Origin: Bisporella sp. PMI_857 | Lineage: Eukaryota > Ascomycota > Leotiomycetes > Helotiales > Helotiaceae | Reading direction: 5' to 3' | Assembly: GCA_021307315.1 (NCBI GenBank) | Contig: JAJSPD010000137.1 | Location: 1 to 62,652, forward strand | DNA: 62,652 bases | In this document: piece by piece, positions 53,982 to 62,652 of the stretch | Layout of the letters: each line of letters starts with the position of its first letter | How positions within the stretch are numbered: position 1 is the stretch's first letter | The notes under the pieces: model-generated | Databases searched by the model: none | Told to the model about the DNA's origin: nothing | The model's input: the letters and a program-made list of their open reading frames with translations, nothing else | Program-made: the position numbers and the translations under genes

Positions 53982-54636
53982 AGGCTTGTGAGTGTATTTT
54001 ATCTACGTGTGCGGCCAAGCCTCAGGAGGATTTCGGATATGCGCGAACAACTGATATTCCCGTTGCGCTAGTCTCACAACATCTCTTTGTGGCGCTAGTT
54101 CTTGTTCTCGCTTAACTCGGCGTTTCACTAGGTCGTTTGATGAGGTGCGTAGGTCAGGTGGATGTTACGGTCTTGTATTACTCTGATAGCAATAGAAGAT
54201 GGAAGGTCTAGTCCGTGGGGTATGTCCCTATACAGCTGAACATTCGGGTCCCCGCATACCCTGAACAGCAGAAGCTTCAGAGTCTTCAACCCCTATAACT
54301 ACAATGGCCAATAGCCTGTAACTGCTACATGCTTAGGGCCCTATATCCAACAAGTACTACTGCGATTGCGGAATAAGAATACTTTCATTCTTATTAACAT
54401 CTCGATATTAGTCAGAGAAATGACAGGGGAGTAATAAGAACCTTTAATTATACATAATTTCACTCATTTGTAGTCCGAAAAAGTCACTTTGTGGTGCGCT
54501 GTCTCAGCGATTCCCGAGAAGTGTTAGTTTTGCATTCGCGCATCACTATTTTTTCGCTGACTATATGGGAGTGACCCTGTAGGAGGACACTAACACGCCA
54601 GTAGCTGACTTTCGCCAAAAGAGCGAGCGTCAATCT

Positions 54637-54653
54637 CGGGAAGACCTGACCCG
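54637..54653. promoter_or_regulatory. CGG-N11-CCG site, reductase 2 promoter
   Basis: CGGGAAGACCTGACCCG lies within longer 7-bp arms TCTCGGG/CCCGAGA (54634-54656). It ends 137 bp upstream of the reductase 2 ATG. Confidence 0.55.
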
Positions 54654-54789
54654 AGAATACAAAACTACCTTTTATCAATGACTCACAAACCCTGTTTAGG
54701 TATAAACAACCCACCATCCCCCCCTTTTCCACAACGCCAATCATTTTGAGCAGGATATACCCATTGACCTCAAGCGCTTGTTTTATTGA

Positions 54790-55791
54790 ATGCTTGAAAT
54801 GCCACCTAAATCTTCCCCGAGAGTTCTGCTCTTTGGCACCGGCTCGATTGGAGCAGTCTATGCCTTCATCCTCGCACGTGCAAAGTGTCACGTTACTGCA
54901 GTCTGTCGTTCAAACTACGATGCAGTGAAATCCGAAGGCATAAAAATCACATCTACAATATTCGGATCTCACGAATTCATGCCAGATGTTGTCGCTGCTG
55001 AGGTACCACAAGGTCGATATGACTACGTCGTTGTCGCGTCCAAATCCTTTCCGCTTTCCAACCCAGCTGAGCTCGTTGCGCGCGCTGTCACACCAGAGCA
55101 CACAATTATAGCTCTTATCCAGAATGGTATTGACATCGAAGCTCCGTACAAAGAGAAATTCCCGAACAATCTAATTCTTAGTTGCGTCGTCTACCTACCG
55201 GTCACCCAAACATCTCTTGGCATCTTCTATCACAAAGAGATCGAGCGTCTAGTTATCGGTACCTATCCTCATAGCGCGCCACCCGCTCACAAATTGAAGG
55301 CTCAGCATTTTGGAGGTCTTATTAAGGCAGGAGGCGCTACAGCGGACGTTAAGGATGATGTTCAAGGCGAGCGTTGGCTCAAGCTTCTGGCCAACGGAGC
55401 TTGGAACCCAATTTGCGCCCTTACTCGCTCTCGAGATGCTGAGTTCCTCACTCAAAACAGCAGTGAGATCTACAAACCCGCTCTAGATATCATTGAGAAG
55501 GTGCAGACGGAAATATCACTGCTTGCTATTGCTTCGGGATATCCGCAGATTGATGCGTCGAAGGTTGAGTTTCAGATATCGCGTGCCAAAGCTAGGATCA
55601 CTGGGGAAGAGAACCAGGGTGTTGAACCGTCAATGATGGCTGATGTACTCTATGGAAAGCAGATGGAGGTTGATGCTATTATTGGGAATGCAGTAAGGAT
55701 TGCTGAGAGACTGGGCCTGAGAGAGAAGGTGCCGATGTTGAGATTGTTGTGGATTTTGGCGGAAGCACTGAACAACAGTGTGAGGCGATAG
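54790..55791 (+). CDS. Ketopantoate reductase-like (ApbA/PanE) 2-oxo-acid reductase 2
   Basis: This intronless gene encodes 333 residues. The NADP fold is VLLFGTGSIGAVYAF, with CRSN after strand 2. VVVASKSF and LIQNGIDIE are the expected loops. The catalytic Lys/Asn region is LKLLANGAWNPICALT. The C-terminal GVEPSMMADVLYGKQMEVDAIIGNAVRIAERLG contains the (E)VDAIxG substrate-binding stretch. It is distinctly different from reductase 1 and lacks the presequence. It reduces a 2-oxo acid or related carbonyl. A regulon site lies in its promoter, unlike reductase 1. An alternative start is the Met at codon 4. Confidence 0.9.
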   Translation: MLEMPPKSSPRVLLFGTGSIGAVYAFILARAKCHVTAVCRSNYDAVKSEGIKITSTIFGSHEFMPDVVAAEVPQGRYDYVVVASKSFPLSNPAELVARAVTPEHTIIALIQNGIDIEAPYKEKFPNNLILSCVVYLPVTQTSLGIFYHKEIERLVIGTYPHSAPPAHKLKAQHFGGLIKAGGATADVKDDVQGERWLKLLANGAWNPICALTRSRDAEFLTQNSSEIYKPALDIIEKVQTEISLLAIASGYPQIDASKVEFQISRAKARITGEENQGVEPSMMADVLYGKQMEVDAIIGNAVRIAERLGLREKVPMLRLLWILAEALNNSVRR

Positions 55792-57296
55792 TAGAAACGA
55801 TTAAAGATGTGCTTCACCCGGTCCTTATGAGAGGGCTCTGGAGACAATCAGCGCGAAATCTGGGTTGACATTGGTTGTACTGGCGTGAAGACATCTCCCA
55901 GCTTTGAAAAATAGTTCAATAGGAACATTTTTAGCACTCGAATAACCAACAGAGCTTAGCTTTGCCATTTTTTATTATTAATTTGCGCAGGACCTTAGAT
56001 CCCTTGTGCCGTTTGTACTAAACTTTCTATGTAAAACTGAGTATACGAAACTGGAACTTTTATAAGTACTATAACTGGCGTTGTTTTTTGAGTTACAAAG
56101 TTTGTTTGTTTATTAAAGCGGTATTTTACAACGTTCACGGGCCAATCCGCTTGCGCGCTTTTTTTTAATATATATTTCAGAATTTTCTGCCTGCAAGTAC
56201 TAAATCAGTTTTGTCCGGTACGTATAAGGGTCGGGTGACCAAATGTTGAGATATCGAGATGAATCAACAGCTATGACTTGTAAGCCCAACCTAAGCTATA
56301 GTGAAAGGTGTATCTAAAAGGGTAAGGTTTGGACTCAACCATCATCGCATAATCTATCTTCGTAAGTCTTCCATCAATGAACATAGTCACGGGCCTGCAA
56401 GGGAGTTTTTCGCTGCTCTCTAGAGCTGCCCAAGACTTGTAGCAGGATTTTCAGATAACAGATTCATACCTCAGCTGACATATCTACTGCGCTCTCACGT
56501 CGTTGAGGCGAAGATCCCTGACAGCTTTAAATAGTCCGAAGTTGAGATATTTGATCCCTGTCTCACTGTGGGTCCCATCTTTCAGATGCGCGAATAGGGT
56601 GGCGCTCGTTCTCGTTTTCGCTTAATTCAAAGTTTTACCAAGGTGGTTCGATGTATTGGAGTTTACATGTAACAATACTAGGCATGAGACGTAATCTCTG
56701 TTGTCCGAAGGCTGCAATACATAGTCTAATTCGGGGGCTTTGTTCAATCCGAGCGAGTGTTTGTGTGCATTTCGGCCTGTGCAAAGGTTGAACTTCATGC
56801 CACGCTACAACAGTTCTGCCTGTACCGAGGACATCCCGATGCTTATTTTCCTCCACACTCGTTCCGCCATGATAATTTCTTGAAGGAGTCCGTCCTGCCT
56901 GCTCTTGCTTTCATTCAAAGTTAAAATTTTGGCTTCCTTCCACATAGTCGTAATCCAAAAGCTATTTTGACGGCTTGGCAAGTATGTACCGCAGCGTATA
57001 CATTAATAAGTCGTTTTGAGATCCAATCTCATCGTTTTGAAAGTATTACTAGAACACTTGGCGATTCTCGTTCTCGTTTACACACGCCATGGCTGTGTAA
57101 GGCACGAGCAGCGCCTTGTCATGAATATAAAGCATATCTCTTCTCTCTGGCTATTATGTTCCAGTCAACTCTATAACACTACAGCCTTATCTTATATACT
57201 ACAATAACATATTTTCTCCGTTTGACCTGTCACTTCCCAAAGTGCATATCTCTCAATCACTCTTTAGCTTCCTCCGGCAGTCATCAAACGATCAAC
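55792..57296. other. Intergenic, no gene supported
   Basis: These 1.5 kb hold several short ORFs with no family resemblance. They contain two further fragments of the GGCGxTCGTTCTCGTTTTCGC-like dispersed repeat (near 56610 and 57060) and an A/T-rich stretch at 55960-56180. Confidence 0.45.
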
Positions 57297-58258
57297 ATGG
57301 CAAAGTTTTCGGAATATTGGGTATATAGGCCCTCCGCAGTGGCGGGCTTTATCACAGCGGCAGTATTTGGCATTTTAACTGCGTTCCATTTGTTTCGGCT
57401 TTTCAAAACTCGAACATGGTTTTGCATTCCTTTGGTCATAGGAGGTATCTGTAAGTGGTGATCTGATTGCAATTTACACCATTTACTAATCTTATTCGGC
57501 AGTTGAAATAATCGGATTTGCTTCGAGGGGAATAGCACACAACAAATACAACATCCTCCTTCCCAGATTACTCGACGGTCTTCTCATTCTTCTTGCTCCA
57601 ATCCTCTTCGCGGCCACGGTCTACATGATCCTCAGTCGGTTGATCAGAGCTACAGCCGCCGAGTCTTTCTCAATTATACGCGTTAAATGGCTTACAAAAC
57701 TTTTTGTTGGAGGCGACATCTTGTGCTTTTTTATACAGGCAATCGGTGGCGGCATGAAGTCCGGAGCAGACACTGAAGCTGAGAATAAGAAGGGTGATAG
57801 AATCATTCTAATTGGTCTTATACTCCAGATCATTATTTTTGCTCTGTTTCTCCTGTCAGCATTGGTCTTCCATAGGCGGCTACGGGCGCGGCCAACTGCT
57901 AAGTCTCGTAACGTCGAATTCAACTGGGAACGCTTTATGGTAGAACTATATGCTGCCAGTTTTCTTATCACTTTCCGTAACTTGTTCCGAGTTATCGAAT
58001 ACGCTATGGGCAGTAAGATCCCCAAGCTTCTTGAAATTCCTGGTTCTTTTATTTTTACTTGCTAACTCACTTTCAGACGATGGCTACTTGCTTAGTAGAG
58101 AGTGGCCGATATATGTGTTCGATGCACTTCCTATGGCAATTGTTCTGCTCGTCTGCTCGAAGTGGTACGTGGGGAATATTAAGCTCGAAAAGGATGTGGT
58201 TGATCTCGAGGCGATGAACAATAGTAATGTTAGAAGTTATCAGGTCCAGAGTGCCTGA
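57297..58258 (+). CDS. RTA1-family membrane protein (lipid-translocating exporter-like)
   Basis: Three exons (57297-57450, 57503-58012, 58077-58258) encode 281 residues with seven predicted membrane segments. Family words are YRPSAVAGFITAAVFGILTAFH (TM1), FEIIGFASR, LLILLAPILFAATVYMILSRLI, VGGDILCFFIQAIGGGM and FRNLFRVIEYAMGNDGYLLSREWPIYVFDALPM. RTA1/Rsb1/Rtm1 proteins confer resistance to toxic compounds or move lipids. Introns are 52 and 64 bp with TAC/CTAAC branch words. There is no regulon site upstream. It may protect the cell but is not clearly part of the pathway. Confidence 0.9.
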
Positions 58259-61200
58259 TCATCATTGCACCTCCTAGAAGAGATAACATTAGTGGATTTA
58301 AGGTTTCTATCTAGAATCAAAATAAAGGTTACAATTGTTCGATGGTTGACGGTAGAGCGACGATGCTGTGGTCAAGAGAGAGGGTATATAGAGTCATTTT
58401 TATTGTCATGTAGAATATTTGGATTAGTCTCGCTTTGGGTTAATGTAGTCTTCAAATTGATTTGATTCAATTCATTCCACGCAATAAAATCGCAAAGGGG
58501 GAGACGCCAGATTAGATAAGTTTGTATTGATATTGCTACTGCATTGATAATTATCCAGAAAAGAGAGCTATTGGACACACAAGTCTATCAAAATAGACGC
58601 ATAAAAAGCGCAGCTTTCAATCCAACCGCCTTTGTTCTAGATACTGCCCTTATCATGTACTTATATACTCCTGAAGGTGGTTTTCCGTTACATTGATTTT
58701 GCTTGCATTATGAGAAGCTAGTTGCCACCCATATCAAATACGACATAAGCGGCTTTCATGAAAGGCGCGAACGGCTAGCGGAGTTCCCGTCCCTGTTAAT
58801 TGGTAATGGGCCGCCTATTACATTCCCTGAATTTTACCACTAACATGGATAGAGAAACGTCGATATCCACCTTGTTCGCAAAGTCCAAGGTGAATTCCCG
58901 TTAACACCTTATACGACGGCGTCTGTGGAGTCCATCCGTTTCGATACAGAAGTACCACGTTTCAACCGCAGATGTATCATCCCTCGAAGTTTAATTGTCA
59001 GAGCTTGCAATAGTCGCATCAAGCCAGAGATATATTGTTGCAAATGCTAGGAGCAGGGGAGAAACGCTCTCAAATATTGTCGTGATCTTTCATAATACTC
59101 TCGGTGTAGTTGAGAAATGATATTTAAGCTAAACCCGACACTAACTCAAGAGTAAATCAAAACCTTTGCCTCCCACTAAGTCAACTGCCAAAGAGGAATT
59201 ACCAATATCAAGAAGAGAAGTGGCAGAAAGCAGCAATGTACAACTTATTTACGCGAGAGAAACCAGCAATAATGAAGACATCGACTGGAATGCGAATCCG
59301 ACGCTAGTGTCGGGATCACGACGTGCTGCTGCTATGGGCGTGAGCAGTGGATAGGTAACGCAAACTGGCTTTATAATTATACTACTATTGATTTCTTCGG
59401 AGAGCATTTGCGGATCTATATCTTTTAATCACGGTTTTTGGGAGCTGTAGAAACTAATCTGAATGTCACGAAGACAAACACTTGACAGCTCGCCCTGTCA
59501 TTTCGTCAATAGGTCGCTGAAAGATAGATGTTCCAGTATCTGTAATTACAAAGGGGCAAATATCGCCGCCGACAGGGTCTGCTTGGATTTCTTGACTTTT
59601 GCAATTTTCTAATGTCATGAGGCTGTGGAGGTCGCTCTGGCAGCGGCTGGGCTTGTACTTTGGATATAAATGACGTACATTATTCTTCACCAGGGAGCAA
59701 TCATATAAGAGATTTGAGCGCCTTCGGCTTTTGATACTTCTGGAGCTTCTTATAGCATGCTTAACGTTCTTTTTACAAGAAAACTAGAACGCAGCGGTGG
59801 AGAGGTGGCATGCTGCATATTCAAGGTGAAGGTACTCAGCCTCACTGGTGGCTATACGTCTAGCTAGTTTCGACCTTAAATTTTTACTTCAGCGTATTCG
59901 AGATAGTATGTTACGCGTAATCCTACGAATTAACTATAAAATAGTTGCGTTAGTCTAACTATTAAGGATAAATTAATTGGTTTGTGTCTGAAAAGGCGTT
60001 TAGGCTGATGTTCGCGATGCGAATTTTAGGTACGATTGAAATGGCAACATAGCATGACCAACAGGATTCTATTATAATTGAAAACTTTGTTTGCTCTATA
60101 ATTAGACCTTTAATTAAGGATCTCGTCCGATAATTGCCTGTAGTTTCGGACCACACATGTTCAATAAATGGAAACTGCTAGTGCAAGTCGTCCAGGTCCA
60201 GGAAACCACTCTGACCGAAGATGATGATGGGTGAGCTTGGATGGACGGAGAGAAGAGCGTTCATACGCTTCAGAGGTCGGGTGCAATCGTTTGCAGATCT
60301 GCTTCAAACAGTGCAGCTACGTTGTCGATATATCCTCTACTTGCCATTGCACAGCTCCTGGTAACGCACTTAAGGTTAATAATTGACGTGGTATGGTTAT
60401 ATCTTCATTGTTTACCTATCATTATAAAAAAAAGAATATCATCTGCAATTCGAAAGCCATTTACTCGCTACAAGAATTGCTACTGGTTAGGAAAACAATA
60501 GATTAGTTAGGAACTTGGAAATTGGCCACATTGTCACGTCCTGAGCAACAGTGGCAGCATAGCCCCTAGAATAAAAATGCAAAGGTGTAATGGCCGAATT
60601 GACTTCTTGCTCAGAGGATACTAAGGTGTGGTGGCAGAACTGGCAACTTGTTGAAAGGATGCAAAAGGACAGCTGCACAACTGGCTGCTTGCTGGAAGGA
60701 TAAATTTGGTGCTTGTTAATAACTATAGGTTTGCGAGTTTGACCTTCTCCACTATACGTCGCTCAGTTCTGGAAGCTCGAAATTCATTTCTTGATCAATC
60801 ACAAACGCCTACTATAATCCATTTCTCGGCCGTTCCTAGCCTAACCTACAAGTCATTTCTTGACTTTGTGTTCTGCATCGCTGCCATAGTAGAATCCATT
60901 TTTGTACCCCTGCCATTAATGACACTATACATCATTGTCTAAGTGATAACCCGTTTTTTAACCTTGTCTTTCTCACTTCTACGCATCCTGTTTCTCGGCT
61001 TTGCTATTCGCGCCGTATCTGGACTTGTCTCCCGCATTGTTTTCGGAGCATAAGCCGTTTCTTGACTTTGACATTCATATTACTTTATTTCCAGTCTCTT
61101 CCACACCTTTTCCTTATATTATTTTCTTTAGCCTTTGCATTCTACGCTATCAATCGTGCCTAAAGTTAAGTATGGTGTAATAGCCGATTTTAACATTCAC

Positions 61201-62065
61201 CGTAAGCGATAAGCAACATGTAGCTTTTAGATCTGAGGCTGTTTAAGCGTTTGCCACAAACAGGCCACGTTTTATCTGTTTTTAGAGTCTGCGTCCTATT
61301 CAGCACGCTAGTTCATCTGACTTTTCGCAAATTGTATATGATCTTTTAGACCATCTTCCTGGCGAAGTCCTGCGCCGAGTGAGGTGCAATAATCTAATAA
61401 AAACGAACTATTTATATTTCCATATTGTGAGGTTTGTAGATTTGTGCTTGTACATGTGCGTTTTCTTTTCTAATTTCCCGATCACGTACTTGGGCCAAAC
61501 ATGTCTTACCCCGATCACTTGGATCATATGTACTCTTCAGGCTTTGGAAGTTTTCTCCGCCCCAATATAGCAATTAAGGTACAACATCGACCTTATACAT
61601 GCTCAGGTAGGTCCTCTTGGGGAAATATAAGTTGATAGAGCGATACAGAATACCATGAGTGCCTTGGGTGGGCACTCCAAAACTTCTCCATCATTTGGCT
61701 CTTGAATAATTCTTCACTGGAGCAAAGGTCTTGTTCCAAAATATGACAGCCAAATAGCGTGGGTAGCGAAAAATGACAAAATAATTATATGTCATCACAC
61801 ACTCGACTCAATATTGAGAGCTCTTCTTGGGTTAGCACATGATAGAACAAGAAATACACAATGATAATCAGAAGGAATTGGGGATGCCGTTCAGGCTCTC
61901 TATTGTTGTCTATGTGCATGTAGAATACAGATCTGTAGAAATTTGTGTGTGTGAAAAGTCTTCCGCGCTAGCGTTCTCCACTTAGTCAGAGACACGTCAG
62001 CTACCTGGATCTCAAATCCTAACAGCACATCCTTCACCATAGAGAATGTGTTAAGGACTATATTT
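58259..62065. other. Gene-free AT-rich DNA with minisatellite and simple repeats
   Basis: Over 3.8 kb I see no gene. The ORFs are short, overlapping and without domains. A 41-bp tandem repeat lies at 60580-60702. From 60780 to 61070 the word TTTCTTGACTTT or TTTCTCGGC recurs about five times. Composition suggests an old repeat-rich flank. Confidence 0.45.
60580..60702. repeat. Degenerate 41-bp tandem repeat, three copies
   Basis: Units run 60580-60620, 60621-60661 and 60662-60702. All begin CxAAxG and end GGAT(A/G), with an AACTGGC/AATTGAC word and a CTTGxT word in the middle. Divergence between units is considerable. Confidence 0.6.
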
Positions 62066-62067
62066 TA

Positions 62068-62089
62068 GTCACGTGATCAGTCACGTGAC
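62068..62089. repeat. Transposon left terminus with internal palindrome
   Basis: Immediately after a TA dinucleotide (62066-62067), the likely target duplication, stands GTCACGTGA-TCAG-TCACGTGAC with perfect 9-bp arms. Such CACGTG-containing ends are typical of fungal pogo/Fot-type elements. Confidence 0.7.
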
Positions 62090-62225
62090 ATAAGTCCGTG
62101 CACCCCCATCCGAACCACCTAAAATTAAGCGATTTTCAGACCGCTACTCCTACTATTTTTGTTTTTATTGAATTAATTCTAATCTAAATTACTTCAAACT
62201 TTGGATTTTACTTTTTAAGCTAGTT

Positions 62226-62652
62226 ATGCCTCAATATACCGAAAATTATATAGCTCAAGCTATAAAAAATGTTGGAAATAGCAAGTTTATTAAGCTAGCT
62301 GCTCGAGAATAAAGTATTTTTTACTTTACTTTCCGAAGTCGAATTGCAAGCAAAGAAAACTATTTTATTACAGCGAAAAATCAACAGAAGTTATTAAAAG
62401 TACAAAAAGAACACTTAGCTTTATAAGTTTTTGTTCAAAAAGCTTTAAAAGTGCTTTTGACTTATGCGCAAATCAAACAGTTTGCTTAGCGCTTTTTAGA
62501 CTTTAAAAAAAATAGCAAATTACTAAAAAAACGCTGAATGCAAGCTTTTTTACGACGCAATTTTATTTTTAAAACTCAAAAGTTTCGTAATATTAATTTT
62601 TAGCGTGTTAATAAAGCTACTACTTCTATAATTAAGTCCTAGTTTCAGTTTT
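62226..62652 (+). pseudogene. pogo/Fot-type transposase, RIP-decayed, cut by window edge
   Basis: Read from ATG 62226, the sequence gives MPQYTENYIAQAIKNV...KLAARE and later TYAQIKQFA, MQAFLRR and RVNKATTSIIK. These are the N-terminal HTH (psq and CENP-B-like) parts of fungal DDE1 transposases. At least four in-frame stops interrupt it. The stop after AARE sits where an intact element has Trp, consistent with TGG to TAA, and strong A/T bias is seen throughout, both signs of RIP. The catalytic part lies beyond the right edge. Confidence 0.8.

Larger units (their letters stand above)
53590..54789. promoter_or_regulatory. Divergent 4HBT/reductase 2 upstream region
   Basis: These 1.2 kb lie between head-to-head genes, with two CGG-N11-CCG sites and no supported ORF. 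A repeat fragment near 54090-54130 recurs near 56600 and 57060. Confidence 0.5.

Overview
The window looks like nuclear DNA of a filamentous ascomycete. Genes on both strands carry short introns (46-101 bp) with GT...AG ends and CTAAC/CTGAC-type branch points. There are two Gal4-type Zn2Cys6 regulators and several typically fungal families (CYP504-type P450, RTA1, LcsJ-type thioesterase, ketopantoate-reductase-like enzymes). A TTAGGG repeat and transposon relics with stop-codon decay of the RIP kind fit the same picture. The species cannot be named from the sequence alone.

Layout. 1-5.5 kb: decayed repeats (Copia gag relic, a possible DUF3435 relic, an unidentified coding relic, AT-rich DNA). 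5.5-28 kb, block A: P450, class-III-like old yellow enzyme (OYE), zinc alcohol dehydrogenase, aldehyde dehydrogenase, TcuA-like flavoprotein dehydrogenase, Zn2Cys6 regulator, Baeyer-Villiger monooxygenase, short-chain dehydrogenase, a 5'-truncated MFS transporter and a second Zn2Cys6 protein. 28-35 kb: gene-poor, with a dead tannase/feruloyl-esterase gene and a short interstitial telomere repeat. 35-42.5 kb: a GC-rich secreted SGNH-like protein, a peroxisomal-type alpha/beta hydrolase, an amidase and a C2H2 regulator. 42.5-58.3 kb, block B: branched-chain aminotransferase, DHA1 transporter, ketopantoate-reductase-like protein 1, metallo-beta-lactamase-fold hydrolase, a frameshifted second OYE, two thioesterase-like proteins, ketopantoate-reductase-like protein 2 and an RTA1 protein. 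58.3-62.7 kb: gene-free, ending in the left end of a RIP-decayed pogo/Fot-type transposon.

Main discovery. Gal4-type inverted sites CGG-N11-CCG occur in every promoter of the structural genes of block A (P450 x3, OYE1, ADH/ALDH x2, flavoprotein, BVMO/SDR). They also occur in three promoter positions of block B: lactonase/OYE2 x2, upstream of the 4HBT gene, and upstream of ketopantoate-reductase-like 2. By eye I count 12 in about 6.7 kb of these seven intergenic regions and only 5 in the other 56 kb. The likely binder is the Zn2Cys6 regulator inside block A. This predicts one regulon covering two gene blocks about 23 kb apart. The combined enzymology (hydroxylation, ene reduction, Baeyer-Villiger lactone/ester formation, lactone hydrolysis, alcohol and aldehyde oxidation, flavin-linked dehydrogenation) suggests catabolism or tailoring of a cyclic ketone or aromatic carboxylate. 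The substrate is inference.

Several genes that look broken at first sight (ADH, amidase, LcsJ-type thioesterase, hydrolase, MFS) become intact once short introns are placed. Truly damaged ones are the tannase, the Dal5-type transporter, OYE2 (one base short in a G run) and the transposon relics.
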